DNA of 64,000 nt from Reticulitermes speratus (Eukaryota; Arthropoda; Insecta; Blattodea; Rhinotermitidae), in assembly GCA_021186555.1 (NCBI GenBank), contig JAJKFL010000007.1, positions 26,169,177-26,233,176 on the forward strand, in the 5' to 3' direction. This document shows, one piece after another, positions 21,870 through 32,460 of the stretch. Both the position numbers and the translations under genes were made by a program. The notes below the pieces were generated by a model that saw nothing but the letters and a program-made list of their open reading frames with translations, ran no database searches and had not been told where the DNA came from. Position 1 is the stretch's first letter. Every line of letters starts with the position of its first letter.

Positions 21870-22652
21870 CAGTAGAGCGTCTATTGTCCGAAATAATTGG
21901 GACCGAGAAAGTTCGGTTAATCAAATTGTTCAGATAATCAAACATATATGAGAATACCCAATTTATGCCAAACCGGCTTAGTAATATCTCACTACAGTAA
22001 CCAGTAACTGGGCCGATCCCAGTAGCCGTGCGGTCTAAGGCGTGGGTCTTCGGCCGCTCGCTTACTAGGATCGTGGGTTCGAATCCCACCGGGGGCATGG
22101 ATGTTTGTGTTGTGTTAGATTATGGACGATAGCATGAAACATAAGGTGACATGCAGGACAAAAAGGACTTCAACAGTACAAATGGATCAAAGGGGAAAAC
22201 CCAGGAATTAATACAAAAAAAAAAAAAAAATCCCACCGGGGGCATGGATGTTTGTGTTGTGTTTGATATAAGGACGGTATAATGGAACGTAAAGTGACAT
22301 GAAGGACGAAGGATTTAAACAGTACAAAAATGGATCAAAGGGGAAAATACCCGGAGGGCAAAAAAAAAAAAATCCCACCGGGGCATGGATGATCTGTCTC
22401 TTGTGAGTGTTGTGTGTTGTCAGGTAGAGGTCTCTGCTCGGCTGGTCCCTCGTCCAGAGGAGTCCTACCGACTGTGGTGTGTCTCAAATGTGTGTGACCG
22501 TGAACCTCGACGAAACGAGGAGGCCCAGGCCCATATAGGGCTGTCGAGCCATAGAGAGAGAGAACCAGTAACTGGAAAGTACAGTATATGGTAATTCTTT
22601 TTACCGGCGGTGATTCGGATAATTGACGGTTCGGATAATCCATGCTCTACTG
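21870..22652. mobile_element. pogo/Tigger-like MITE with a SINE inside
   Basis: Left end CAGTAGAGCGTCTATTGTCC and right end GGATAATCCATGCTCTACTG are imperfect inverted repeats; next to them come AATTGGGACCGAGAAAGTTC and repeated TTCGGATAAT. CAGTAGAG...ATTATCCGAA ends are typical of pogo/Tigger-derived non-autonomous elements. TA follows the right end; the left flank reads TACA, so the TA duplication is only partly kept. Without the SINE and one TSD copy the element is about 219 bases. Confidence 0.8.
22012..22562 (+). mobile_element. composite SINE: head-B, B, A
   Basis: Plus strand: full tRNA head (22012-22098), body B ending in an A run (about 22214-22229), then ATCCCACCGGGGGCATGG starting a second body B (ATGTTTGTGTTGTG, GAACGTAAAGTGACATGAAG) ending in GGAGGGC and an A run at 22360-22371, then ATCCCACCGGGGCATGG starting body A (TGATCTGTCTCTTGTGAG, CTACCGACTGTGGTGTG, CGACGAAACGAGGAGGCCC, GGGCTGTCGAGCC). 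TSD AACCAGTAACTGG, 13 of 13, at 21999-22011 and 22563-22575. Only the first unit has a tRNA head. It sits inside the pogo-like MITE and is therefore younger than it. Confidence 0.95.
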
Positions 22653-23309
22653 TACCTCATTAGCTGACTGGTTTCTATAACCGAGAAGCAGTGTGTTCAC
22701 AGCGCGGTACGGATTATATCTTTAAGTATAAACCAGAGTAAATTCCGCCTTCAAAGCGTTAAACACGGCTATTACATCATCTTTCAACGGCAGCAGGTGT
22801 TATTATTAATATTTTAAGCAAAGAATGATCTCGTACAAAACAGAAAATAAAATCCATATGTACCGTCTCTTTATCCGCATAACTATACAGCTGGAACACT
22901 GACCTGACACACGGTAACAGCCAACAGTGCTGTTTAACTACAGTAGCATCATTTAATACCTTACTATTTTCGGGAACATAACATGACATTTTTCATTCAA
23001 GCAATTAATTGTTAATGGCTTAAGTGACGAAGGTAATTGATTTTAAAGTGAATCATCCGACTAACATGGCAAACACGGTTCACACCATCCGGACGGCATA
23101 ATCGTGAGCGGTGGAAACAAACACAATTAATGTCGTCACAAAGCGCAGGCACAGTTTATAAAATAAACACTGCGGGGGGCGGGGGGGACAAGAGGAAATC
23201 GCGCTGTTCCACAACTCACAGTCCTTATTTTGCCTGCGACAATCAAGCTGCATGCTGTTTCTTTTTTTATTTAATGTCTTTCCTACTTCATTGGTTAAAG
23301 ATTCACGGA
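22653..23309. other. no recognisable feature
   Basis: Small G-rich run at 23174-23187, otherwise nothing. Confidence 0.4.
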
Positions 23310-23315
23310 TAATTA

Positions 23316-23531
23316 GTGACGTTGTTACAAATTACGTTATCTAGAATGGACGCCGTGATAAGTGAGACCAAGTCACCACAGCACGGCACGTCTTCAGGTT
23401 GGGGATGGAGGGAGGACCTCAAGATAAGAAGGGTAGCTGCGAATATATTGAATAGGCAGTCGCGGACAGCCGACAAGGGTTGGCCCTCCAGCTTGGGGTT
23501 GGAACGAGGTGCTAACAACTCCTCGCCGTAA
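23316..23531 (+). pseudogene. possible repeat-derived coding remnant
   Basis: The 71-residue frame includes WREDLKIRRVAANILNRQS and a Trp/Ser/Gly-rich end. I recall similar peptides as multi-copy products in cockroach and termite genomes, which suggests retroelement origin, but I cannot name a domain. It lies just before the LINE-2 3' end in the same orientation and could be another part of the same or a neighbouring insertion. Confidence 0.3.
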
Positions 23532-23584
23532 AGAATTACGATGTTACAAAACATTCCAAAAGGCTTCGACTGATCATTTGGTAC

Positions 23585-23765
23585 GACGATTAAGATGGAT
23601 CTTCAAGAACAGGGATAGACTGAATGGACTGGATTGATCTGGCTCAGGATAGGAACAGGTGGCGGGCGCTTGTGAATGCGGTAATGAACCTTCAGGTTCC
23701 ATAAAATGCCAGGAAATGTGTTGACTAGCTGACGACCTGCTAGCTTCTAAGGAAGGAGTCTGCTC
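23585..23765 (+). pseudogene. LINE-2 3'-end fragment
   Basis: Plus-strand reading [20 protein letters not shown] followed by a stop after NLQVP is the C-terminus of the LINE-2 reverse transcriptase protein. The 3' UTR continues TGACTAGCTGACGACC, GCTAGCTTCTAAGGAAGGAG, CTGCTCC. Strongly 5'-truncated. The same end is found at 18110-18412 and 58575-58745. Confidence 0.75.
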
Positions 23766-24132
23766 CATGGATGTTTCTATGGAGAATGAAATGAGAAGAG
23801 GTGCCCAAGAATGAAGACTTAAAGAGGACTAGGAAGACGAAGGTCGGGGTTTGCTTAGGGGCACTAACCTGTCCGCAAACTAGCCATATTCAGAATATCT
23901 ATGAAAATCTCGGAATCATAAATCGTGCCCAATGCCGGGTCCCGTCCGTCACAGCATAAATATGTACAGGGCTATAGTTAAGGCTGCATTGATATTAGCC
24001 TTCGCATCAGAATAAGCTTATTGGTCAGCTTCACATTCCGGCCTCTTTATTGACACATAAGATATCAGGCTAGTTGGGCCCGCAAGCAGCCTGGGATTTC
24101 AAATTTTTTCTGGGTTCACCCTGCATTTTCAC
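23766..24132. other. no recognisable feature
   Basis: Begins just after the LINE-2 fragment; no TSD found for it. Confidence 0.4.
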
Positions 24133-24133
24133 T

Positions 24134-24293
24134 AACTAATATCTCACTACCAATCAAATGCACGCTTTATTAAAAAAAACCAATATAAGGTTTTTCTAAA
24201 ATCGTCTAAAAGGCTCATTTTAGAAGATTTTAGGAAAACCTTATATTGGTTTTTTAATAAAGTGTGCATTTGGTTGGTAGTGAGATATTAGCT
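24134..24293. mobile_element. fold-back MITE, about 75-bp near-perfect arms
   Basis: Left arm CTAATATCTCACTACCAATC, AAATGCACGCTTTATT, CCAATATAAGGTTTTTCTAA; the right arm is its complement to within a few bases, with a short centre around 24210-24219. No hammerhead-like box is present, unlike most other fold-backs here. No obvious TSD. No second copy seen in the window. Confidence 0.85.
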
Positions 24294-25211
24294 GGAATTT
24301 CAAATTTAAAAATTCTGATGATGGTGTAGTATAAAATGACCTGACATATTTTGGACATCTACCATAATTTCCATAATATTTCAGAGAATGGATCTTTCTC
24401 CATTTTCAGGTGAATATGGAACAGGAAGAAACTACTGGTATTTTACACCGTGTGCTTTCGAATACCCAAAAAGTAAAAGTCTAAGAAGTTAAGTCCGGTG
24501 ATCAAGGTGAACAGATACTGATCCCTACAATTACGCCCTATCTTTCTCTTAGGAAATAGGAGACTGAGAACATTTCTCACCTAAATGTGGTAACGCAGTG
24601 GAACACCATCCGGTTTAAAGCAACCCTTTCTTTCAAAAACAAAACATGATACTGATGGGAGGTACAAGAATGCCCAACAGCACTGATAAGTGGGCAGTGA
24701 CTGAGACTGTTTCTTGAAAGAGAAATGGCCATATCAGTCCTCTTGAAGAAAACGCACCACACCGACAGCCCTCGTACCGTAGTTCCACTTCACGTTAATC
24801 TATTATGCATGCATTTCCGGTGGCCCAGTAGGCACAGTTGTGTCGATCGTGGCTTCAGCAGAACCGAAAAATGAACAGTTTCCACTTCTCATGCCGCAAA
24901 TCGCGAAGAACGTTGGATGTAGGGGCAGCCATCTCGTGAGGAACATTAGCTTACCGACTTCGTTAGACATTCTGCGAAGGCCAGAGATGCTGTCGCAAAA
25001 TTTCATTGTTATATGAATTGCCATTTGTTACAGATCGGCCCTTGTGAACATTGCTCACCGTTCCGTCACTCTAAAACTAAGCACGTAATCTTGTACTTGT
25101 TACCCGTGTTGGTGTTGATGCTCCCAATTCATATCTCCAGTCTCTATACCTCAACCCCATTCTCCATTATCCAGTAGCAATTCACAAACCACTTAGTTGT
25201 TCAAACAGTAG
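24294..25211. other. no recognisable feature
   Basis: Minus frames at 24577-24762 and 24803-25024 show no domain. Confidence 0.4.
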
Positions 25212-25222
25212 TTGCAATTATG

Positions 25223-25486
25223 CCGATCCCAGTGGCCGCGCAGTCTAAGGTGTGGGACTTCGGCCGCTCGCTTACTAGGTTCGTGGGTTCGAATCTGGCC
25301 GGGAGCATAGATGTCTGTCTCTTGTGAATTTTGTGTGTTGTATAGGTATGAGTCTCTGCGTCGGGCTGATCACTCGTCCAGAGGAGTCCTACCGAGTGTG
25401 GTGTGTCTGAGTGTGACCCTGAAGCCTCGATAATTAGGAGGTCCTGGCCTGCTAGGGGCTGTTGCTCCATGGGGGAGGGGGGGAAT
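25223..25486 (+). mobile_element. SINE-A with TSD
   Basis: Head GCCGATCCCAGTGGCCGCGC, B box GGTTCGAATCTGG, body A to GGGGCTGTTGCTCCATGG and a G-rich rather than A-rich end (GGGGGAGGGGGGG). TSD TTGCAATTATG / TTGCAATGATG at 25212-25222 and 25487-25497. The minus frame at 25201-25578 is its shadow. Confidence 0.92.
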
Positions 25487-25497
25487 TTGCAATGATG

Positions 25498-26390
25498 CCA
25501 TTTTCTTTTACACGCACTACTACCACTAGTAGTGTACACCAGTACTAAGTACGATGCTCGTTTGTCATCCAGCATCATTCTAATATATCACTGAAAACTA
25601 TGATCACTCCGTTTCTATCTCTAGGCACGTCATATCATCTGGACTGCAAATACATTTATTGGGACACACTGCACTGCGAGAAAGTCAAATGTCAATGGGT
25701 GGGTGGCTAAGTGCCTAGTACTTATTTTCGTTTTCGTGGGTGCGCCTTTATAAGATGAACCATAAAGAAGAAATATTTACAAAGAATAAGAAATTAAATG
25801 AATGCAAATTAGTAATAAATTCGAACGTGGGACAAAACAAGCTAGGAAATGCGTAGCTCAACAAATGTGGCAAAATTATTCTTTTGCATGTTCCTTGAAA
25901 ATAACGACTTACGCAAAATGCGTGTTCGATATAACAAGTGTTTCACTTTTCGTAACGTCTGCCCCGACGTCTTTTGCCTGATAAACATTCAACAGGTTTT
26001 GCGCCAGTCGCTTTCGAGATGCGTGAAGAAAAGCGCGTAGCTGTTCTTGCAAAGCGTCCACTGACTTTGTCCAGTTTTAACAAAAAGTAAATTTTCAACA
26101 AACAAGTCGCCGCCATCACATTTTATGAAGGTGTGTTTGGCGCCCTTCATTTGTTACTTGCGGGGAAGCAGACGAGAGACAGCAAACCTAATCGCTGCAA
26201 TATTGTTGTTGCGAAAGCAGAAGTTACTGATATATGAAGTTCATGCACGTCTCAGTGAAAAAGGAAAGTAATACTGTGCAACTGAACGAACCGAAGACAC
26301 AAAAAATTATTTCGAAGCCAATTATAATTTTACTGTATCACAGTAAAAGTTGACATGTTTATATTCGTGAGTAATTACGTATATACGTGA
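25498..26390. other. no recognisable feature
   Basis: The frame at 25849-26040 has no recognisable motif. Confidence 0.4.
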
Positions 26391-26604
26391 GAACTGCCTT
26401 CTAAAACACGTTATTGAAGGAAATATATGGGAAGGATAGAAGTGACGGGAAGACGAGGAAGAAGACTAAGCAGATACTGAATGACCTTAAGGAAGGGAGA
26501 GGATACAGGAAATTAAAAGAGGAAGCACTAGACGGCACTCTGTGAAGAACTGGTTTGGAAGAGGCTATGGACCTGTCTTAAGGCAGACTGCATAATGAGT
26601 GAAC
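26391..26604 (+). pseudogene. LINE-1 3'-end fragment
   Basis: Aligns base by base with 32220-32450: CTGCCTTCTAAAACACG, AGAAGTGACGGGAAGACGAG, AACTGGTTTGGAAGAGGCTA, GGACCTGTCTTAAGGCAGAC and a reduced TGAGTGAAC tail. Frameshifted. It is the third LINE-1 copy in the window. Confidence 0.85.
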
Positions 26605-28084
26605 ACAGCAGCTGTTATATTTTGATTTTTGAAACTGTTTAAATTCTGTCCTGTAAGGAAAGCAAAAACACAGTTTTCTCTACTGGAAGTGTTTGAAATC
26701 CAATACAGATCAATGTGGCCGTCAGATGGTTGACTGTTAGACAAAGACGCTTTTACTAATATGACACAGGATTCATTATTCCAAATATTTCAGTTTAGTT
26801 TCATTCAGCTCGTCGGCTTATACAGATGTGCAGCAGGTATTGTCATTATAATCCTATAACTTCATCCGATGACAAACAAAATTACAGATCAGAGATAGCG
26901 AGCCGTTTATCTGGGACATTTGACACACACACGTAATTACAGCACTGCTGTAAACAGCGTGTTGCAAATTTAATTATGCAAGGCATGAACATTTTTAATT
27001 TGTTAAAACAAAAACCCTGTAATTGTATTGCCGTAGAACGACGATTTAATGTACTCACAGCAATTACGTAGGTAAGAATTACTTATATAAATATATCATA
27101 CAGCAGAGTCCTTAAGAAGCTAAGAGTTTCTCTGTATCTACTTACATGTGTAATGATAAGAGAGTATGTTTTGTGATTGGGTACATACGTATGTCATTCA
27201 CTTACAGAGAACGCAACTACTCTGGATAGTCTGAGAGATGATGTTAGTCGTGACATGACCACTCAATGTGCATACTTTCATCTATAACAGGCCCACTCAA
27301 CCCGTAACTCGCTGGTATCATGTTGCCCGCGACACAGTTTTATGCTGCCCGTGGAGACATATCAAACGAGAAAAAGTCTTGTAACACTTTCCCTGGCAAA
27401 GAACGAGGAAACAATATTGAAAACTTATGAGCTGTTTATTTATGGAGACATACATTTGTAAAAATGTGCTAAAAACAGCGACACACTACACCGAATTAAA
27501 TTTTTTAAATCGATATTTCATATTATTATCAGTAAAGTTATACATATAATATATTGAATTTTATGTTTCCCACATGTAAACCAATATGTTCTGAAGTTGC
27601 CTGCACCAAGGGAAAGGTTGAGCGGGGCTGAACTATAAGAGACTTCTCGTTGAATTTTTAGCGTTCTCAGCTCTATAACTAATGCACTAGACAAGAACAG
27701 GACCCATGTTGACTGTGTTCTGGATACATGAACCAAGCCGCAATAGGATTAAGGTTTAGGGAGGCATGAATAAAGTTAGGTAAGATGAGAGAGGGTGTGA
27801 AGTGCGAAGGAAGGCACGCGGGAGGGCTGTTAAGTTTACTTTGCGACATTCTTAATCTGCAACCGCACCGGTGCGACACCGCCGAGTTTTGGGGTAGAGA
27901 GTCTAGCAAGTAGTAGGAGCAAGACGAAAAGGACAATCTCTCTGGCTTGAAACGAGATAGTATCCACGTGGGGGACGTTTCTGGAAATGTGTGGGGCAGC
28001 AGCAATGTCGCTGATTCAGATGGAAGAAAGTCATGATTGGTAGACATGGAAAGAAGAATGATAAAAATTGAAATTTACTGATAT
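26605..28084. other. no gene; possible hAT relic
   Basis: 27289-27365 (ACAGGCCCACTCAACCCG, TTGCCCGCGACACAG, TGCCCGTGGAGAC) resembles hAT-type GGCCCGC-rich ends but only one end is seen. The 122-residue minus frame at 27679-28047 is Ser/Leu/Pro-rich with no domain. Confidence 0.4.
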
Positions 28085-28240
28085 ACGTATAAGGAGGACA
28101 TAGGTGCGCAGCGATCAGACGGCGAGCTAGTTGGCTCCAGCGATGAAGCTTATGCTTTTTATTTAGAAGGTCACGTGTTCGAGTATCAGTTGGAACCCAG
28201 ATATGTTTGCCTTGGATTTCCTCAGTAACGTCTACACGTT
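28085..28240 (+). mobile_element. degraded tRNA-derived SINE
   Basis: GACGGCGAGCTAGTTGGCTC and AGGTCACGTGTTCGAGTATC have A-box and B-box spacing, followed by GGAACCCAGATATGTTTGCC and TTGGATTTCCTCAGTAACG. Family not otherwise represented here. Confidence 0.4.
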
Positions 28241-28379
28241 TCGTGATATAGACCTAAAGTGATCAAGGCAACTCCGTGTCCTGTTTGAGCCGAAAGCAAA
28301 ATTGACAAAAATACATTTCACGCTTAATGTAATCCATGTTCCATGCAACAGAATTATTACACAGCATTTGATCCAAAAA

Positions 28380-28577
28380 TTGCACAATAAATAATCATCT
28401 GTCACTTATGTCCCTCCTACATGTTTCGACCTATACAAGGTCATCATCAGGGAGGTATATATCTTTGTACATACAAAGGTATGTACAAAGGTATATACCT
28501 CCCTGATGATGACCTTGTATAGGTCGAAACATGTAGGAGGGACCTAAATGACAAATTATTTACTATTAATTGTGCAG
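28380..28577. mobile_element. fold-back with two opposed hammerhead-like motifs
   Basis: Long inverted repeat; inner arms are almost perfect. Plus strand: CCTCC (28498-28502), CTGATGA (28503-28509), extra T, GACCT/AGGTC stem II, GAAA (28526-28529), palindrome ACATGT (28529-28534), A at 28535, GGAGG (28536-28540) able to pair with CCTCC as stem I. The left arm holds the same 43-base unit on the minus strand (28413-28455). The centre also contains GTACATACAAAGGTATGTAC. The minus frame 28447-28701 is incidental. Confidence 0.85.
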
Positions 28578-29214
28578 TTTCTTTGACCGAATAACGTACA
28601 TAAGTCACGATTACAAAAACAGTGTTTTCTAGGATTTGATTCCGTATAATTTGGTAAATAGGTAGCCGTACTAAAGTTCTGTAGTAATCTGCTAGACGCA
28701 TCTATACCGAAGATGGAAACAGCAGGTTTTTCCTAAACATTTTTATCCTTCAGCCCTAAAAATGCAGACAATTGGATAATCCGGAAAGTTAAAGTTTGAG
28801 GCAGCAGGTAATTTAGAATCTTTGGAATTTACCTAGAAAGCAAATCGGTGTCACATCCCAGAAGACAGGGGTCTTCAAAGTCACGGCCATTTCAAATCTC
28901 ACATGTCTACTGTCGATTATCATTTTACGTGATGATACTTCTGTAAGTGATTTGGTACAGTAGAAAAGTTATTTGTGAATTGGAAAGAATTAGTCTGGCT
29001 ACGAATTAGTTGACAGAGGTTCGACGCCCACAGGAATACGGATTTCATCTTGGCCACCAATATACACATATCGGCCCCAGGACTCACCCACTGTTATGTG
29101 AAAAGTATACAGGAGGTTTTTTTCTGACTCTAGCTAAAGAAGATGCCACTTTAATCTGGCCCACAAGTTCAGAATACATGGATGCATATTTCTGTGTTCG
29201 CTATTTTCCTCTTC
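28578..29214. other. no gene; one tail-like string
   Basis: 28850-28900 (GGTGTCACATCCCAGAAGAC) matches the conserved tail that follows hammerhead-like motifs elsewhere, without the motif itself. Confidence 0.4.
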
Positions 29215-29216
29215 AG

Positions 29217-29510
29217 CAGTGTTTCCCCAACACTTCTTCCATGAAGGAACCCCCAAAATAATTTTTCCGATCCAAAGGAGACCCTGCCTATATAGACGTT
29301 TACAGGCCAGAAAAGAAAGAAGCAGTTGGTAGCACTCGCAGATTACTCCAGTACTCCCAATTGCGGGACAAAAATTCCCACGATAACTCGCGGGCTATTT
29401 GGAAATTTTGCGGTAATTAAACAATTATGTACTTATTCCAAGATTTATTGTGGTTCCCCTAACAAAGTTCCATGGAACTCCTGTGTTCTGCGGAATGGGA
29501 TACGTTCCTC
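29217..29510. mobile_element. possible hAT-like remnant
   Basis: CAGTGTTTCCCCAACACTTC followed by ATGAAGGAACCCCC and, further on, GTTCCATGGAACTCCTGTG resemble hAT non-autonomous elements and the better copy at 52190-52414. The right end is not identifiable. Confidence 0.35.
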
Positions 29511-31362
29511 TACAGCGTGGTGTCTAGACACAGGGAATAAAAATATCTTAGCCTATTATAAAGTAATGTTAGATCACCTTCCTTGGGGTGCTGAAGACAA
29601 CCACGGAAATATGCATCAGTTAATCGGCCGAAATTTTAAACTGGAATGTCTACAGTTCGACAAGTGATATAAAATTCAGGGTGCTTATCTTATGTATAAA
29701 ATATGGCAAATATGCCTTGTGTATAACGGAACAAATACGTAAAACCAAAAATATGGTGTAGTCGATATGCTGGATCAAGCGGCAAGAATAGAACTTGAAA
29801 TGAATTAACCATTTTTAATCTCGCACAAAGAATACAGAATCAAAAGCGGAAGTATTCCCCTTGTAATTATTAAAGTGAACCGTCCCAGCGTTTCGTCGTC
29901 ACAATTAATATATTAAAATAAATGTTAGGGAAATATTTTCTGAAGGTGTGAAGCGGAAAATGCTTCAGGAAAAAGCACAAAGTCTGATTTTTTTTTTAAA
30001 GATGATAAATATAAAATTTTGCATAACTGCAGGGAACAAGTGAAGAGATGTTACAAACACTGTATATTTTCTAAGTAATATTTAAAAGAGATGCCTGCGA
30101 CGTGTTAGCATTTAGTTTATCCCTCTCCTCAGATCACTGCCTGGCATTATGTACTAATGTAGCCACTGATATGAAACAGGTACACCAGACGTCTGTACAA
30201 GGAAGAGAAAATAATTCCCAAGATATCTTTTAATTAAAACATCATTTTATTGTCATAACCACTGTCACAATCTTCAGAGAGTCATTGAAATTTCTACTGT
30301 TTATTGAATATCGGAGACAGGCAGTACCGACTGTTTCTCAGATTATTCAACGATCTTTGTCAATGATATGATTTGCATAGACTGAAATGGAAGAAAAATT
30401 TGAGTGACAAACAATATCTATGAGTAGGGACAGGTGAGTTCATGCAGCAACTATGATGACGTACATGATGGAGTTCCTCTTTCGGGTACAGAACGGACGT
30501 TTCTCTTGCCAGCATGTCTAAACGAACACCAAAGCCGATCCATCCTGCTATCACAGTATCGAAAGCCGTTTTCTCAGTTTTAAAGCGACAGGACCATGAA
30601 GCTTGACGATTAATTGACACTTAGTGCCGAGTGGAAGAACAGAGGGAGCTCTCATTTCGTACCTGCATATGCCATCGTAGCTTGATGCTCGGATTCAGGT
30701 ATAACTTTGTTTCAGTAACGTTTCTAACACAATTTTCTTTAAGAGAGAATTACTTCAGGAAAGAAAAGGAAATCCAAAGCGAAGTTACAGTGTATCACTT
30801 TCCTGTAAAGTCAGTCCCTTCATTTCGTGGGGTCCGCAAGATGACTATAAAAGCCAGTATGTGTTCTAGTTCCGAATACCTTAATCCAAACTTGGGCTCA
30901 AAGTGGGGTTAAGTTTGCAGTGCAGACCAAGTTCGTGTGTAGAGCAGGCAGGCAATAACACAACATTGTTTTCGGGCTGGTCCCTGGTGACTCGTTCGTC
31001 ACATTGAGAGAAGGCTGGGGTTTAAGGGCAGTTTGTGCTTTCACTTGCATAAGGTGCGAAGTGAAGACGGTACATCGCACACTGTCTCGGTGCCCTGGGA
31101 TCTCAGGCAAGCCAGGAAGATATTACTGCATGTTGGGATATTACGTCGTGTAGACTGGTAGGTCGTTGCAACAGTTTCGGAAGAACTTCTATGTGCTAGT
31201 CTTCACGAAAGAAGAAAGGTTTTTTCTACCTTAAAGGTGGGGGTCAGAGGTTCTCCTGAAACGCGGATGAGCTACCAGACAACACGGCATCACATCCCAG
31301 AAGACAGTGTCTTCATAGTTACCACGGTAAGAATACCAAACGCCAAAAACAAATATCGGAAG
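29511..31362. other. no gene; tail-like strings near the end
   Basis: 31136-31190 on the minus strand has CCGAAACTGTTGC followed by ACCAGTCTACACGACGTAAT, and 31270-31310 has ACACGGCATCACATCCCAGA. Both resemble the hammerhead-associated tail. Otherwise featureless. Confidence 0.4.
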
Positions 31363-31378
31363 TACCAGAAGTTGGAGA

Positions 31379-31666
31379 GGGGCCGGGATAGCGTAGTAGG
31401 TATAGCGACTCGCTACGGGCTGGACGGTCCGGGGATCGAATCCCGGTAGGGGCGAGATTTTTCGCAGCCGTCCAGACCGACCCTGGGGCCTACCCAGCCT
31501 CCTATAAATGGGTACCGGTTCTCTTTCCCGGGGGTAAAGCGGCCGGGGCATGGAGTTGACCACCCACCCCCATCTAGTGCCAGGGTTAAAGAAAGAGTAC
31601 AGCTAAACATCTACTCCCCATCTGGGCCTTCGTGGCCTGTTCTAGGGAGACCTTTACCTTTACCTT
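31379..31666 (+). mobile_element. SINE-D, intact with 16-bp TSD
   Basis: GGCCGGGATAGCGTAGTAGG, CGACTCGCTACGGGC, B box GGGGATCGAATCCCGG, GGGGCGAGATTTTTCGCAGC, CCCTGGGGCCTACCCAGCC, TGGGTACCGGTTCTCTTTCC, GGGGGTAAAGCGGCCGGGGC, CCCCCATCTAGTGCC, CATCTGGGCCTTCGTGGCC and tail (CTTTAC)n. TSD TACCAGAAGTTGGAGA, perfect, at 31363-31378 and 31667-31682. The best SINE-D reference in the window. Frames at 31231-31563, 31237-31449 and 31413-31610 are shadows. Confidence 0.97.
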
Positions 31667-31682
31667 TACCAGAAGTTGGAGA

Positions 31683-32087
31683 CAGCACGAAGAAATACAA
31701 GTTCCCTATGTGTCATATCACCACTCCACATAGGCGTATAGGGGGCGTAGAAGAAACACGCTACACAATTTAGACGTCTCCAATAGACGGAAGTGAATAG
31801 GTAGCTTCACGTTCTGGCAGAGATACAAATATGTTAAGACCGTCATTCACAGTTCCATACAAAATTTTCGTTGCTGCTTCAGCGCCCTTCTCATCCCACC
31901 TGGCCTCATCTACTCCCACATAATCTAACATACTTTGCTCCTTCTCCTGCTACGGTTTTAAATAAACTCGACCTATAGAGAAAACTCGTATCTGGAATTC
32001 TGTATCTGATGTAACCTTTCAGTAGCTTAGGTTCTTCCCAGAAGTCTATCCAAGATCGAAGTATAACGTAACATTTCGCAATATGAT
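31683..32087. other. no recognisable feature
   Basis: The 84-residue minus frame 31906-32160 overlaps the LINE-1 copy and is spurious. Confidence 0.4.
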
Positions 32088-32096
32088 AAGTTCTAA

Positions 32097-32451
32097 GAAG
32101 AATGGAGAAGATCAGTTGGACCGATCGTGTGAGAAATGAAGAAGTATTACACAGAGTCAAGGAGGAGAGGAATATCGTACATACAATAAAAAGAAGAAAG
32201 GCTAACTGGATTGGTCACATATTGCGTAGAAACTGCCTTCTGAAACACGTGATTGAAGGAAAGTTAGAAGGAAGGATAGAAATGACGGGACGACGAGGGA
32301 GAAGACATAAGCAACTACTGGATGACCTTAAGGAAAAGAAAAGATACTGGAAATTGAAAGAGGAAGCACTAGATCGCACCCTGTGGAGAACTCGCTTTGG
32401 AAGAGGCTACGGACCTGTCGTAAGACAGACTACAGAATGAATGAATGAATG
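32097..32451 (+). pseudogene. LINE-1 3' end, RT C-terminus, with TSD
   Basis: Uninterrupted frame from 32102 to 32440 (112 residues): MEKISWTDRVRNEEVLHRV, then KRRKANWIGHILRRNCLL, GRRGRRHKQLLDDLKEK and LWRTRFGRGYGPV. This is the region after the polymerase palm in endonuclease-type non-LTR retrotransposons (WTD.V.NEEVL, W.GH.LRR, GRRGRR...LLDDLK). No palm motif (YxDD) is present because the copy is 5'-truncated. It ends in (AATG)n. TSD AAGTTCTAA at 32088-32096 and 32452-32460. The ATG is internal to the parent protein, so this is an open but dead fragment, fairly young given the intact frame. Exact LINE clade is not resolved. Confidence 0.9.
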
Positions 32452-32460
32452 AAGTTCTAA

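Noticed and set aside
29326..29667. 113-codon frame
   Set aside because: Starts inside a possible hAT relic and shows no motif.
32102..32440. Intact frame of a retrotransposon protein as a functional gene
   Set aside because: It begins inside the parent reverse transcriptase, lacks catalytic motifs and is bounded by a TSD and the LINE tail. A dead 5'-truncated copy.
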